From assembly GCF_003865035.1 (NCBI RefSeq), contig NZ_BHVZ01000014.1:396001-460000 (forward strand): a stretch of 64,000 nt of DNA. The letters run 5' to 3'. The position numbers and the translations under genes were made by a program. Numbering within the stretch: position 1 is the stretch's first letter; each line of letters starts with the position of its first letter. The stretch is from Anaerotignum faecicola (lineage in GTDB: Bacteria > Bacillota > Clostridia > Lachnospirales > Anaerotignaceae). Under the pieces are notes generated by a model that worked only from the letters and a program-made list of their open reading frames with translations, did no database searches and was not told where the DNA came from. This document shows, in pieces, positions 16,466-24,669 of the stretch.

Positions 16466-16870
16466 ATGGAAGAAACAACAATCGTGATCATGTTGAAGGA
16501 TGAAGAAACCGGCTTTCTGGATCAGGAGCTTGGCTCCTATTCCGTTCCCGAAAGGGCAGAGCTGATCTGGAGCATTTATGTCAAGAGTAACGAGGTTGTG
16601 CTTCGCTTAAGCTGCGACAGAGAGCTTGAGGATTGGGAATACGAAGCGGTTTTTGATTATTACGATACGGAACCTGTAGGTGCTCTGGTGGATACCATCA
16701 TAGAGGAGGAGGGCCATTGCGACCCTGTCTGGATTGTCGGGTTCCCCTTTATTGATGATCAGGATGCCATGGAAGAAAAGCTTGCAAAAATCCTGCAGGC
16801 ACACGAAAAAGAGCTCTGTTCTGTTTTTGATGCAATCAAGGATAAAGAGGATGATTACCGTGAGGAATAA
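16466..16870 (+). CDS. Conserved acidic protein of unknown function (DUF6762-like)
   Basis: A 134-residue acidic, soluble protein without signal peptide. The opening IVIMLKDEETGFLDQELGSYSV resembles a small clostridial family annotated as DUF6762 (from memory, not searched). The rest alternates short beta strands and acidic helices. Shine-Dalgarno GAAGGAGAAC precedes the ATG. Its end overlaps the start of the next gene by 20 bases, so the two are probably translated together. No function can be assigned. Confidence 0.7.
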   Translation: MEETTIVIMLKDEETGFLDQELGSYSVPERAELIWSIYVKSNEVVLRLSCDRELEDWEYEAVFDYYDTEPVGALVDTIIEEEGHCDPVWIVGFPFIDDQDAMEEKLAKILQAHEKELCSVFDAIKDKEDDYREE

Positions 16871-18074
16871 AGGTATCTTTTGCCTGCTTCTGGCTTTTTG
16901 CGTGTTCTTGATGAGCAGCTGCAACCTGAGCAGTCCCCTTCCCCCCGATGCAGATGCTGCGGATGGAAAGGGCGGCACAACGGAGATTATCGTGCCGGGT
17001 GGAAAAACGGATAAAGCCGATGAAAAGCAGGCGGCTGAAAAGGCCAAGAATGATGAAAAAAAGAACGAAAAGTCGGACAGCAAGAAAGGCACGCAGAATA
17101 AGCCCTTTTGGCAGGCATCCAAGGTGTATGACACTCTGACGGCGGTTGCCGCGGCGGCACAGCAGGATTATAAGGTCAACGGCGCGAAACGCGGCTGGAT
17201 GAGCAAAAACGGCAAGCTTTACGGCTATTATGATGGCTGCTACATAACCCCGGACATGCTGGTGAAGGAGGGCTATCTGGAAAGCGGTCTGGATACGTCC
17301 GGATTTGAGCTCTTGCTGATTGATGGGGAGGATTTGGCGGCGTATAATGGCGCAAGCGTTTCCTCGGGCAATATGAATTTCGGCGTATTTGCGGCAGTGA
17401 AGCAGAATGGGAAATATCTGCTGGCCTCTCCGAGCGGCAAGGCGGGGCAGATTGTCCAGTCTGATTATCAGTCGCTTCTGGCAAAATATAACCAGAGCCA
17501 TGGCAATATCGGGCGGCTGTCCTCCGCAACGGCGGAATATGGGCGGATTCTGAATTATATCTGCCTGTATGAAGGGCGCTTCGCGGATTATTATGTGCGT
17601 GAAATCCGAAAGGATAATAAATATGCCGTTGTGGTATTTTCCACCACAGGCAATACGGCAAATATCAAGGAATATGTTTTGAAGAATGATAATGGCTTTT
17701 GGGAGGTTGTCTATCCCAATGTGCAGATGGATGCTTATCCCATTACTGCCATCAATCGGCTGATTCCCGATTTTAATGTGGAAGTTCTGCCGAAATATAA
17801 CCTTGCGGCATGGCGCGGTCTGGTGAAGGCGGAGCAGGGCGGCGCAGTGGCGGCAATGTTCGGGAAGTATTATATTACCAGCAAAACGCAGATTCAGTAT
17901 CAGTGTGCAACGGCGAACTGTGCGTATTTCCGCCTGACAGACGGCTCTCGCTATGTTGCCTATTCCAACGGAGATTACTGGACGGCGGCACCCGTTTCCT
18001 CTGATATTGCGGCAAGGAATTATTTCATGGAACGCACCGGCGGCGATTACAGCTTTATTATTCTGGATGATTAA
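16851..18074 (+). CDS. Putative lipoprotein with disordered charged linker, unknown function
   Basis: About 407 residues. MITVRNKGIFCLLLAFCVFL then MSSC is a lipoprotein signal with lipobox MSSC. A long Lys/Glu/Asp-rich linker (about residues 45-95) should be disordered and span the cell wall. A Tyr/Gly-rich extracellular domain of about 300 residues follows. The last 100 residues may be a second beta domain. The start could also be the GTG at 16860 (MRNKG), which has AGAGGA upstream. Both lie inside the end of the preceding gene. I do not recognise the family. Confidence 0.72.
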   Translation: MITVRNKGIFCLLLAFCVFLMSSCNLSSPLPPDADAADGKGGTTEIIVPGGKTDKADEKQAAEKAKNDEKKNEKSDSKKGTQNKPFWQASKVYDTLTAVAAAAQQDYKVNGAKRGWMSKNGKLYGYYDGCYITPDMLVKEGYLESGLDTSGFELLLIDGEDLAAYNGASVSSGNMNFGVFAAVKQNGKYLLASPSGKAGQIVQSDYQSLLAKYNQSHGNIGRLSSATAEYGRILNYICLYEGRFADYYVREIRKDNKYAVVVFSTTGNTANIKEYVLKNDNGFWEVVYPNVQMDAYPITAINRLIPDFNVEVLPKYNLAAWRGLVKAEQGGAVAAMFGKYYITSKTQIQYQCATANCAYFRLTDGSRYVAYSNGDYWTAAPVSSDIAARNYFMERTGGDYSFIILDD

Positions 18075-18088
18075 AAGAGGGTGGTTTT

Positions 18089-18568
18089 ATGACAAAGACC
18101 AATGTGATGCGTCTTCTGGAGGCGGCAGGGATTGCCTACCGCACTGCGGAGTATGAATATGATGAAGCGAACCTTTCGGGACTGCATGCGGCGGAGCAGG
18201 TTGGCATGGATGCGGAGCAGGTGTTTAAAACACTGGTAACCAGAGGGGATAAAACAGGGATTCTGGTATTCTGTATCCCTGTGGATATGGAACTGGATTT
18301 GAAAAAGGCGGCATCTGTTTCCAAAAATAAGAAGGTGGAAATGACGCACATGAAGGAGCTGCTGGGGCTGACGGGCTATATCCGCGGCGGCTGCTCCCCA
18401 ATCGGGATGAAGAAAAAATACCCCACCTTTATTGATGAAACCTGTATCCTCTTTGATGAAATCGCGGTCAGCGCAGGGGTGCGCGGCGAACAGGTGATTC
18501 TGAATCCGCAGGATCTGGTGCAGTATATCGAAGCGACAGAGGCAGACATCACAAAGCCGATGGAATAA
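18089..18568 (+). CDS. ybaK: Cys-tRNA(Pro)/Cys-tRNA(Cys) deacylase
   Basis: A free-standing trans-editing enzyme that hydrolyses mischarged Cys-tRNA(Pro). The 159-residue protein has the YbaK fold pattern: VFKTLVTRGDKTGILVFCIPV, the conserved lysine region SVSKNKKVEM and the signature GYIRGGCSPIGMKKKYPTFID. Shine-Dalgarno AGAGGGTGG precedes the ATG. It is 14 bases after the lipoprotein gene, so it is in the same transcript, and it ends at a terminator. Confidence 0.93.
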   Translation: MTKTNVMRLLEAAGIAYRTAEYEYDEANLSGLHAAEQVGMDAEQVFKTLVTRGDKTGILVFCIPVDMELDLKKAASVSKNKKVEMTHMKELLGLTGYIRGGCSPIGMKKKYPTFIDETCILFDEIAVSAGVRGEQVILNPQDLVQYIEATEADITKPME

Positions 18569-18606
18569 AACAAAAAAAGAAAAATAAAAAAATAAGAAGA
18601 AATAAG

Positions 18607-18646
18607 AAAACAGCGACTTCTGAGAAACCGGAAATCGCTGTTTTTT
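18607..18646. terminator. Terminator between ybaK and the convergent protease gene
   Basis: AAAACAGCGA (18607-18616) pairs with TCGCTGTTTT (18635-18644). T6 lies on the right and A-rich DNA on the left, so it can serve both strands. Confidence 0.8.
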
Positions 18647-18661
18647 GCTATTGCTTTTCTG

Positions 18662-19918
18662 TTATTTTGTAATTTTAATGCTCTCGCTGGGAGCGCTTTC
18701 CTGCCCATCAATCACTGTGGTCACACGCAGATAGCAGGTACCGTTGACAGAGATGCCGAAGCACTGTGGATATCCCCAGTACCATTTTTCGCTGCTGTTA
18801 TTGCTGATGCGCGTGTATGGCCCATCCGGAGTGAGGGATTTGTATACATAATAATGGTCTGCGCCGTAAACGGGAGCCCATGAAACGTATGCGTAGCCGT
18901 CCTGCGCCAGCCTTGCGCGCAGATTCTGCGGTGCAGAGGGGGTATAGGTGTAGCCCTGCATTGCGCTGAGCGGCAGAGAAAGCTTCTGCGGCACCTGCAA
19001 TACCTGTGCGATGGGGATAGAGAAATAATGCGAGTCCCCAAAGAAGGAGGTCATGCCGATGACCTCACCGGTGCTGTTGAATAAAGCACCGCCGCTGCTG
19101 CCGGGGGCAATGACGGCGGAGGTGGAAATCACATCCGTATCATAGCCGTTGATTGTGCCTGTGCTGACAGTGTTGCGCGCGCCGCCGGGAGAGCCGATGG
19201 ACGTAACCGCATCCCCAACCTTGTAGGAAAAGGCAGGCGTTGCGGCAGAAAGGTCCGTTTTTTCGATTCTCAGAAGGGCGATGTCGGCGGAAGTATCAAG
19301 TCCGACTACGGTTGTCGTGCCTTGATAAATCGTGCCGTCCGCAAACACAAACTGCGCGGTTGCCGCACCCTTAATTACATGGTAATTCGTGGCAATCAGA
19401 CCATCTGCGGAAAGCACAATGCCACTGCCCTGCATTTTATTCGTCTGGATATAAACAACGGAATCATTGTTTTCTGTCTTTTCCGGTGCCGTATATTCCG
19501 CGGAATGGATGGAAACCGAGGAGGTGCTCTGGTTCCATGTGACCTCTGCGCCGCTGTATTCGGCTAAGAAGCGAAGCGGCACGAAGGTGCGCCCATTCCT
19601 GATTTTTGCCGGAGCATCAATAGAAACCGCTTTGCCGTTGACGATGGCTGTTTTTTCGTCAGGATGCAGGGAAATCTGTATTTCGTCCTTTTCTGCGAGG
19701 ACGGTTTTGCTTTCCTCCTGCCATGCAACAGAATACCCCAGAGATTCCAGAATGCCGCGCATGGGTACTAATACGCGGTCGTTTTCGATAAAGGGAGCTT
19801 CAGCAAACGAAACAGCCTTATCATCCAGAAAAATGCGAATGGATGCCGCTGCCGCTGTCTGCATGGAGCATAAAAAGAGAAACAGAAAGAGGAAACTACC
19901 TCTTACCAATCGTTTCAT
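18662..19918 (-). CDS. Secreted trypsin-like serine protease with copper-amine-oxidase-N-like domain
   Basis: A 418-residue exported protease. Residues 1-25 are a signal peptide (MKRLVRGSFLFLFLFLCS.. then TAAAA). Residues 26-130 form a copper amine oxidase N-terminal-like repeat domain (VLVPMRGILESLGYSV, TFVPLRFLAEYSGAEVTW), common in Firmicute envelope proteins. A Do/DegP-like trypsin domain follows: His in IATNYHVIKGA, Asp in SADIALLRI, Ser in IAPGSSGGALF. A C-terminal FN3-like module (VSWAPVYGADHYYVYKS) takes the place of a PDZ domain. A -10-like TATACT lies at 19950-19945 with a weak -35. It probably acts in envelope protein quality control or on external substrates. Confidence 0.88.
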   Translation of the reverse strand: MKRLVRGSFLFLFLFLCSMQTAAAASIRIFLDDKAVSFAEAPFIENDRVLVPMRGILESLGYSVAWQEESKTVLAEKDEIQISLHPDEKTAIVNGKAVSIDAPAKIRNGRTFVPLRFLAEYSGAEVTWNQSTSSVSIHSAEYTAPEKTENNDSVVYIQTNKMQGSGIVLSADGLIATNYHVIKGAATAQFVFADGTIYQGTTTVVGLDTSADIALLRIEKTDLSAATPAFSYKVGDAVTSIGSPGGARNTVSTGTINGYDTDVISTSAVIAPGSSGGALFNSTGEVIGMTSFFGDSHYFSIPIAQVLQVPQKLSLPLSAMQGYTYTPSAPQNLRARLAQDGYAYVSWAPVYGADHYYVYKSLTPDGPYTRISNNSSEKWYWGYPQCFGISVNGTCYLRVTTVIDGQESAPSESIKITK

Positions 19919-20018
19919 GGTGGTTCACTTCCTTTCTAGCATAAAGTATATCACAGAACAGGGCTTTGCGGACAAAATTTAGAAAAATTTAAGAAATGTG
20001 CGCGCATGGCAGGAGGAT

Positions 20019-20047
20019 TTGATTTTTTCCTGTATTTATAGTATCCT
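20019..20047 (+). promoter_or_regulatory. Promoter of the GNAT-glk operon
   Basis: TTGATT (20019-20024), 17 bases, TATCCT (20042-20047), 21 bases before the GNAT start. Confidence 0.65.
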
Positions 20048-20068
20048 CTTAGGACGGAGGTGAGGATA

Positions 20069-20593
20069 ATGTTTGAACGAATTACGGAGAAAACCTTTGA
20101 TGAAATTTTTCCCTTGCTGGAAAGCGCGTTCCCTGTGACGGAATTACGCGTGAAGGAGGACCAGCGCGCACTGCTGAAAGAGCCATGCTATCGGCTTTAC
20201 GGCGTGCGCAGAGAAGGCGTGTTTGCGGCAACCTTTGCGACATGGGAAATCGAGGATTTTTTATATATTGAGCATTTTGCGGTAAAAGAGGAATACCGCA
20301 ACGGCGGCTACGGCGGCATGCTTCTGGATGCCCTTCTGGCGGAGAAAAAACGCCCGATGGTGCTTGAGGTGGAGCTGCCGGAGGATGCGCTGACAAGGCG
20401 GCGGATTGGCTTTTATGAGCGGCATGGACTTGTGTTCAACAGCTATCCCTATTTGCAGCCGCCCATGCGAAAGGGGCAGGGAGTCCTGCCGCTGCGGCTG
20501 ATGACGAAGCCTGCCGCCATCGATGCAAAAACCTATCAGCGGTATAAGAAACGGATACACAGCATCGTATATAAATATGAGGGTGATTTGTAA
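20069..20593 (+). CDS. GNAT family N-acetyltransferase
   Basis: A 174-residue acetyltransferase. The acetyl-CoA binding motif is EEYRNGGYGGMLLDALL, preceded by the beta strand FLYIEHFAVKEE. FYERHGLVFNSYPY is the conserved C-terminal strand-helix. The ATG at 20069 has GGAGG 8 bases upstream; an in-frame GTG at 20060 overlaps that site and is unlikely. The stop overlaps the glk start (TAATG), so the two are translationally coupled. The substrate is unknown, although coupling to a sugar kinase suggests a small metabolite. Confidence 0.85.
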   Translation: MFERITEKTFDEIFPLLESAFPVTELRVKEDQRALLKEPCYRLYGVRREGVFAATFATWEIEDFLYIEHFAVKEEYRNGGYGGMLLDALLAEKKRPMVLEVELPEDALTRRRIGFYERHGLVFNSYPYLQPPMRKGQGVLPLRLMTKPAAIDAKTYQRYKKRIHSIVYKYEGDL

Positions 20594-21558
20594 TGGGCTA
20601 TTGCTTTGGAATCGATATCGGCGGCACGACGGTGAAAATCGGGCTTGCGGCAGAGGATGGAACGCTTCTGGAAGGATGGGAAATTCCTACCCGAAAGGAG
20701 CCGACACCGGAGGGTCTTCTGTTGGACATCAGGGTGTCCATACTGGACAGATTGGACAGGGGACTGGACAGGGGAAAAAAGCAAAAAATCCGCAGAGCGG
20801 ACATCCTCGGCATCGGCATGGCTGCCCCCGGTGCGGTGACGGCGGATGGCATCCTGCATGGCGCGGTCAATATCGGCTGGGGAGATGTGGCACTTGCCGA
20901 GGAGGCAGAGCGCATCATCGGCATTTCACCCGTCTGCGTTGGGAATGATGCCCGTCTGGCGGCATTGGGCGAAGCAGCCTACGGCGCAGGTGTCGGGGCG
21001 AGGAGCATGCTCATGGTGACGCTTGGCACGGGAGTTGGCGGCGGCGTGGTGCTGAACGGGAAGGTTCTCATGGGGGAGAGCGGTGTGGCAGGCGAAATCG
21101 GGCACATGACGGTGAATCCCTTTGAGACGGTGCGCTGCAACTGCGGCAAAATGGGCTGTCTGGAGCAATATGCCTCTGCGACGGGAATGGTGCGCGTGGC
21201 GAAGCAGGTTCTTGCTAAGCGGAGAGAGGATTCCCTGCTGCGGCAGAAGGAGGTAACGGCAAAGACCCTCTGGGATGCGGCGCGGGCAGGCGATGCGCTT
21301 GCCAATGAGATTACGGATGCGGTTTCGGCGTATCTGGGGATGGCGCTTGCCAATGCGATGTATCTTGTGGATACGGAGAAAATCGTATTTGGCGGCGGCG
21401 TTTCTAAGGCAGGGGAGCTGCTTCTGCAAAAAGTCGAAAAAGCCTACAGGAGCAGGGTTTTCGCGCACAGCAGAGAAAAGGAATTCCTTTTGGCAAAGCT
21501 GGGCAATGCCGCAGGGATGCGCGGCGCGGCGGCATTGTTGCTACAGAAAATCAGATAG
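20593..21558 (+). CDS. glk: ROK-family glucokinase
   Basis: Phosphorylates glucose (or a related hexose) with ATP. The 321-residue protein has the phosphate-binding FGIDIGGTTVKIGL, the ROK signature GEIGHMTVNP and the zinc site C-x-C-G-x-x-G-C-L-E (CNCGKMGCLEQ). An ATP-site DVTLGTGVG-like strand reads LMVTLGTGVGGGVVLNG. Residues 50-62 contain a small repetitive insertion (ILDRLDRGLDRGKKQK) encoded by near-repeats of GGACAGGGGACT. The start overlaps the GNAT stop codon. Because ROK kinases vary in specificity, glucose is the likely but unproven substrate. Confidence 0.92.
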   Translation: MGYCFGIDIGGTTVKIGLAAEDGTLLEGWEIPTRKEPTPEGLLLDIRVSILDRLDRGLDRGKKQKIRRADILGIGMAAPGAVTADGILHGAVNIGWGDVALAEEAERIIGISPVCVGNDARLAALGEAAYGAGVGARSMLMVTLGTGVGGGVVLNGKVLMGESGVAGEIGHMTVNPFETVRCNCGKMGCLEQYASATGMVRVAKQVLAKRREDSLLRQKEVTAKTLWDAARAGDALANEITDAVSAYLGMALANAMYLVDTEKIVFGGGVSKAGELLLQKVEKAYRSRVFAHSREKEFLLAKLGNAAGMRGAAALLLQKIR

Positions 21559-21770
21559 AAGCATGTAAATAGTGGACAAAAACGGTGTTAAGTTTTTGTG
21601 AAAATATGCTGAAAAAGAAAAATGACAAAAATTCCGCGCAAAAAAGAAGGAAAACACGGAGTTTTGGAGAATTTACAATATAACAGGAAACATCCGAAGC
21701 GGATATCCTGTCAAATTATGAATGATTCAAAGGCATACCACCGGAAAACTATTTAAAGGGGGAGATTGCA

Positions 21771-22184
21771 ATGGTTAAAATTCTTGCAGGCGAAAAAGGT
21801 GAAGGCAAAACAAAAAGAATGATCGACATGGCAAATGCAGCCGGCAAAGAGGCAAAGGGCAATATTGTCTTTGTTGATGACGACAACAGCCACATGTACG
21901 ATTTGCATTATAGTGTGCGTTTCGTAGAAACACCGAAGTTCATTATGGAAGATCCACAGGTATTCAGAGGCTTTGTGTGTGGTATCCTTTCTCAGAACAG
22001 TGATATTGAAACCATTTACATTGATGGGTTGAACCATATTATGGACAGAATCAGCGACGCAGATTTCACAGCCTTCATTCAGGAATTGGATAAGACTTCC
22101 AAGGAAGCGGAAATGGATATGGTTATGATTATCAGCCGCAAAACAGATGCACTTCCTGCAGAGGTACAGCAGTATCTGATTTAA
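21771..22184 (+). CDS. Small P-loop ATP-binding protein of unknown role
   Basis: A 137-residue soluble protein. The Walker A motif AGEKGEGKTKRM opens the protein and IETIYIDGLNHIM looks like the Walker B strand. The whole is about the size of one minimal ASCE P-loop domain. Such proteins are often loosely annotated as PilT-like in Clostridia. The Shine-Dalgarno AAAGGGGGAGA is strong. It is monocistronic, with a 210-base upstream region holding an ACAGGA..TCCTGT hairpin (about 21681-21711). No partner gene suggests its job. Confidence 0.75.
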   Translation: MVKILAGEKGEGKTKRMIDMANAAGKEAKGNIVFVDDDNSHMYDLHYSVRFVETPKFIMEDPQVFRGFVCGILSQNSDIETIYIDGLNHIMDRISDADFTAFIQELDKTSKEAEMDMVMIISRKTDALPAEVQQYLI

Positions 22185-22210
22185 TCTTTTAAAATTGAAA
22201 CATTCATGAA

Positions 22211-22241
22211 CCGAAAAGGGACTCTTTTTAGAGTCCTTTTT
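22211..22241 (+). terminator. Terminator of the P-loop gene (left copy of a duplicated sequence)
   Basis: GGGACTCTTTTTAGAGTCC folds as a hairpin (GGACTC-type arms) followed by T5. The 20 bases CTCTTTTTAGAGTCCTTTTT (22222-22241) recur exactly at 22457-22476. Confidence 0.8.
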
Positions 22242-22477
22242 AGGTGTCGACAAAGTCGACCCCTAAGTCGAAATCAGGATTTCGACTTGTTTAGACAGGT
22301 GAATAAACAGACGAGTTCCATCGGCTAAAAAGCCTTGAAACTCGCCGTTTTCCTCGCCGGAAATGAATTCCGACTGCGGATTCCATTCAGGAAACTCCTT
22401 CGTTTCCCGAACCTTTCCGCGGCATCAAAACAACCTTGTCTACAGACTGAGGGGGGCTCTTTTTAGAGTCCTTTTTT
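22222..22477. repeat. Multi-hairpin island flanked by 20-bp direct repeats
   Basis: Two copies of CTCTTTTTAGAGTCCTTTTT (22222-22241 and 22457-22476) enclose 215 bases with no gene. The interior folds into five consecutive hairpins: GTCGAC-AAA-GTCGAC (22246-22260), an 11-bp perfect stem AAGTCGAAATC/GATTTCGACTT (22265-22288), CGAGTT..AACTCG with inner GGCT-AAAA-AGCC (22312-22344), CGGAA..TTCCG (22358-22372) and GGAAAC..GTTTCC (22390-22407). The second copy is again a terminator. It looks like an inserted or duplicated structured element rather than plain spacer. Confidence 0.65.
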
Positions 22478-22715
22478 ATTGTAAAGGAATATTGTTTGCA
22501 AGAAAAAACAGTTGTAGGACAAAAAGGACAAAATTTGCTTAAATTTTTGTATAATTTGAAGAACAGAACAGTATTTCGCTTTACTTTTTGGCTTTCTTTG
22601 TGCTAAAATACAAGCTATAGAACGTATTTTGTATGCAAAAATGGAAAAATAGAACAATTCTTTGTTTATTTTTTTTAACGAAATCATGGAGAGAAACCAG
22701 AAAGGGAGAACAGAC

Positions 22716-24023
22716 ATGAACAAATTTCAGGAAATGTACCGTGCAAAACTGAAAACGGCGGAAGAGGTTGCAATGTATGTAAAATCCGGTGATATCTGTG
22801 CCTGTCCTACAGGCCTGGAGGAGCCCGAAACCATCTGTGCGGCTGTCGGCGAAAGAGCAAGACGCGGCGAAATCACAGGAGTACAGCACCATGCGATTCT
22901 GTCCGTAAAGGGCAATGCGTTTATGGACCCTGCACTCAAGGGTAAATATGATTATGTATCCTGGTTTACAGGCGGCGCAGGCAGAAAAGCGATTCAGCAG
23001 GGCTACTATACCTATGTACCGAATAACTACAGCACAGCACCCGGCTACTGGAGAGACTGTATGCCCAGACTGGATGTATTTTATGCTGAGGTTTCCCCGA
23101 TGGATAAGCATGGCTATTTCTCCTGCGGCATGGCCGGAGCAGAGGTGGTTGCGCTGAGAGATAAGGCAACTATCATCCTGCTGGAGGTCAACGAAAAAAT
23201 GCCCCGTGTTATGGGGAATAACCTGATTCACATTTCTCAGGTAACGGCTCTGTGCGAATCCTGCCATGAGCTGCTGGAGCTGCCCGAAACCGTACTGACA
23301 GAAACAGATAAGAAAATCGGTCAGATGATTGCGGACGAGGTTCCCAACGGCGCAACCCTGCAGCTGGGGATTGGCGGCGTTCCCAATGCGGTTGGCGTTC
23401 TGCTGCGCGATAAGAAGGACTTGGGTCTGCATACCGAAATGTTTACAGACAGCATGGTTGACCTGCTTGAATGCGGCGCAGTAACCAATATGAAAAAGCC
23501 CATCAATGTCGGCAAAACGATTGCCACACTGGCTTGGGGCACAAAGAAAATGTACGAATACATGGACGATAACCCTGCATTTGAAATGCACCCCGTTGAT
23601 TATACAAACAACCCCTATGTCATCGGTCAGCATGACAACTTCATTTCCGTGAATGCCTGTGTAGAGATTGACCTGTTTGGTCAGGTATGTGCGGAATCTC
23701 TGGGCACACTGCATTACAGCGGTTCCGGCGGTCAGGTGGACTTCGTGCGCGGCGCGAACCTTTCCAAGGGCGGCAAGGGCTTTATCGCGATGACCTCTAC
23801 CGCGAAAAACGGTACGGTTTCCAAGGTAAAACCCGTGCTGACACCCGGCTCCATTGTGACAACCTCTAAGAATGAAGTGGACTTCCTGGTAACGGAAAAC
23901 AATATTGTTCGTCTGAAGGGCAGAACCGCAAGCGAAAGAGCGAAAATGATTATCTCTCTGGCGGCACCCGAATTCAGAGATGAGCTGCTGTTTGAAGCAA
24001 AGAAAATGAATCTGATTGTATAA
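22716..24023 (+). CDS. Acetyl-CoA hydrolase/transferase family CoA-transferase (butyryl- or 4-hydroxybutyryl-CoA:acetate type)
   Basis: Moves CoA between acetate and an acyl-CoA in fermentation. The 435-residue protein belongs to the Cat/AbfT/But family. The catalytic glutamate is expected in GLHTEMFTD (E241), and the oxyanion/CoA-site motif is YSGSGGQVDFVRGA. QLGIGGVPNAVG is the glycine-rich CoA loop. The start is the ATG at 22716 with AAAGGGAGAAC; an in-frame ATG at 22662 lacks a site. Two promoter-like -10 boxes lie upstream (TATAAT near 22550, TAAAAT near 22608). Butyryl, propionyl or 4-hydroxybutyryl specificity cannot be read from sequence alone. It is a stand-alone transcript. Confidence 0.88.
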   Translation: MNKFQEMYRAKLKTAEEVAMYVKSGDICACPTGLEEPETICAAVGERARRGEITGVQHHAILSVKGNAFMDPALKGKYDYVSWFTGGAGRKAIQQGYYTYVPNNYSTAPGYWRDCMPRLDVFYAEVSPMDKHGYFSCGMAGAEVVALRDKATIILLEVNEKMPRVMGNNLIHISQVTALCESCHELLELPETVLTETDKKIGQMIADEVPNGATLQLGIGGVPNAVGVLLRDKKDLGLHTEMFTDSMVDLLECGAVTNMKKPINVGKTIATLAWGTKKMYEYMDDNPAFEMHPVDYTNNPYVIGQHDNFISVNACVEIDLFGQVCAESLGTLHYSGSGGQVDFVRGANLSKGGKGFIAMTSTAKNGTVSKVKPVLTPGSIVTTSKNEVDFLVTENNIVRLKGRTASERAKMIISLAAPEFRDELLFEAKKMNLIV

Positions 24024-24036
24024 GTGGTAGTAACAC

Positions 24037-24066
24037 AAAAGCCCGACCGAAAGGTCGGGCTTTTGT
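24037..24066 (+). terminator. CoA-transferase terminator
   Basis: AAGCCCGACC, loop GAAA, GGTCGGGCTT, followed by a T-rich tract; a very stable hairpin. Confidence 0.9.
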
Positions 24067-24067
24067 G

Positions 24068-24096
24068 TTGCGTTTCGGATAGATTTATGGTATGTT
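24068..24096 (+). promoter_or_regulatory. Promoter of the dCMP deaminase gene
   Basis: TTGCGT (24068-24073), 17 bases, TATGTT (24091-24096). Confidence 0.65.
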
Positions 24097-24129
24097 GAAA
24101 CAAAACCATGGAAAAAGGAGGTAGGAGCG

Positions 24130-24573
24130 GTGAGAAAAAGCTGGGACGAATATTTCATGGAAATTGCTGAGATTGTAAAAACACGCTCGACCTGCCTGCG
24201 CAGACAGGTGGGGGCGGTGATTGTAAAGGATAACCGTATCATTACGACAGGCTACAACGGTGCGCCCTCGGGGCTGCGCCACTGCACGGACATCGGCGGC
24301 TGTGAACGGGAGCGGCTGCATATTCCCTCGGGACAGCGGCATGAGCTTTGCCGCGCACTGCATGCGGAGCAGAACGCCATCATTCAGGCGGCGAAGGTGG
24401 GTGTGAGTACGGAGGGGGCGACGATTTATATTACTTTGCAGCCCTGTGTCATCTGTGCGAAAATGTTGGTTAACGCAGGCATCACGCGTATTGTGCACAG
24501 GGGCGAATACCCCGACCCCCTTTCGCAGTCCATTCTGGCAGAGGCAGGGATTGAGGTTATGGCAATGGACTGA
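24130..24573 (+). CDS. comEB: Deoxycytidylate deaminase (ComEB-like)
   Basis: Converts dCMP to dUMP for dTMP synthesis. The 147-residue protein has the zinc/catalytic motif HAEQNAI and PCVICAKML (PCxxC), and the N-terminal [27 protein letters not shown] of the dCMP-specific branch. An inserted cysteine-containing loop [18 protein letters not shown] sits between strand and catalytic helix, as in ComEB. It starts with GTG after GGAGGTAGGAGCG. It has its own promoter and lies just before a CarD-like gene. Confidence 0.9.
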   Translation: MRKSWDEYFMEIAEIVKTRSTCLRRQVGAVIVKDNRIITTGYNGAPSGLRHCTDIGGCERERLHIPSGQRHELCRALHAEQNAIIQAAKVGVSTEGATIYITLQPCVICAKMLVNAGITRIVHRGEYPDPLSQSILAEAGIEVMAMD

Positions 24574-24593
24574 TTTTTCGGGATTTTTCCCAG

Positions 24594-24623
24594 TTGCATC
24601 AGAAAAAATTTTTGTGGTATACT
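24594..24623 (+). promoter_or_regulatory. Promoter of the CarD-like gene
   Basis: TTGCAT (24594-24599), 18 bases, TATACT (24618-24623). Confidence 0.7.
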
Positions 24624-24669
24624 TATATCAGAAAAGCTTATGAATATGGAGGATGCAGGAGGGAGAACG

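Noticed and set aside
20745..20790. Repetitive GGACAGGGGACT-like stretch in glk as a possible mobile or CRISPR-like repeat
   Set aside because: It is in frame, encodes a short DRLDRGLDRG insertion and is too short and irregular to be more than local slippage within the gene.
22581..24242. A 553-codon minus-strand open frame
   Set aside because: It lies opposite the CoA-transferase gene, which has clear family motifs and a ribosome site; the minus frame has neither.
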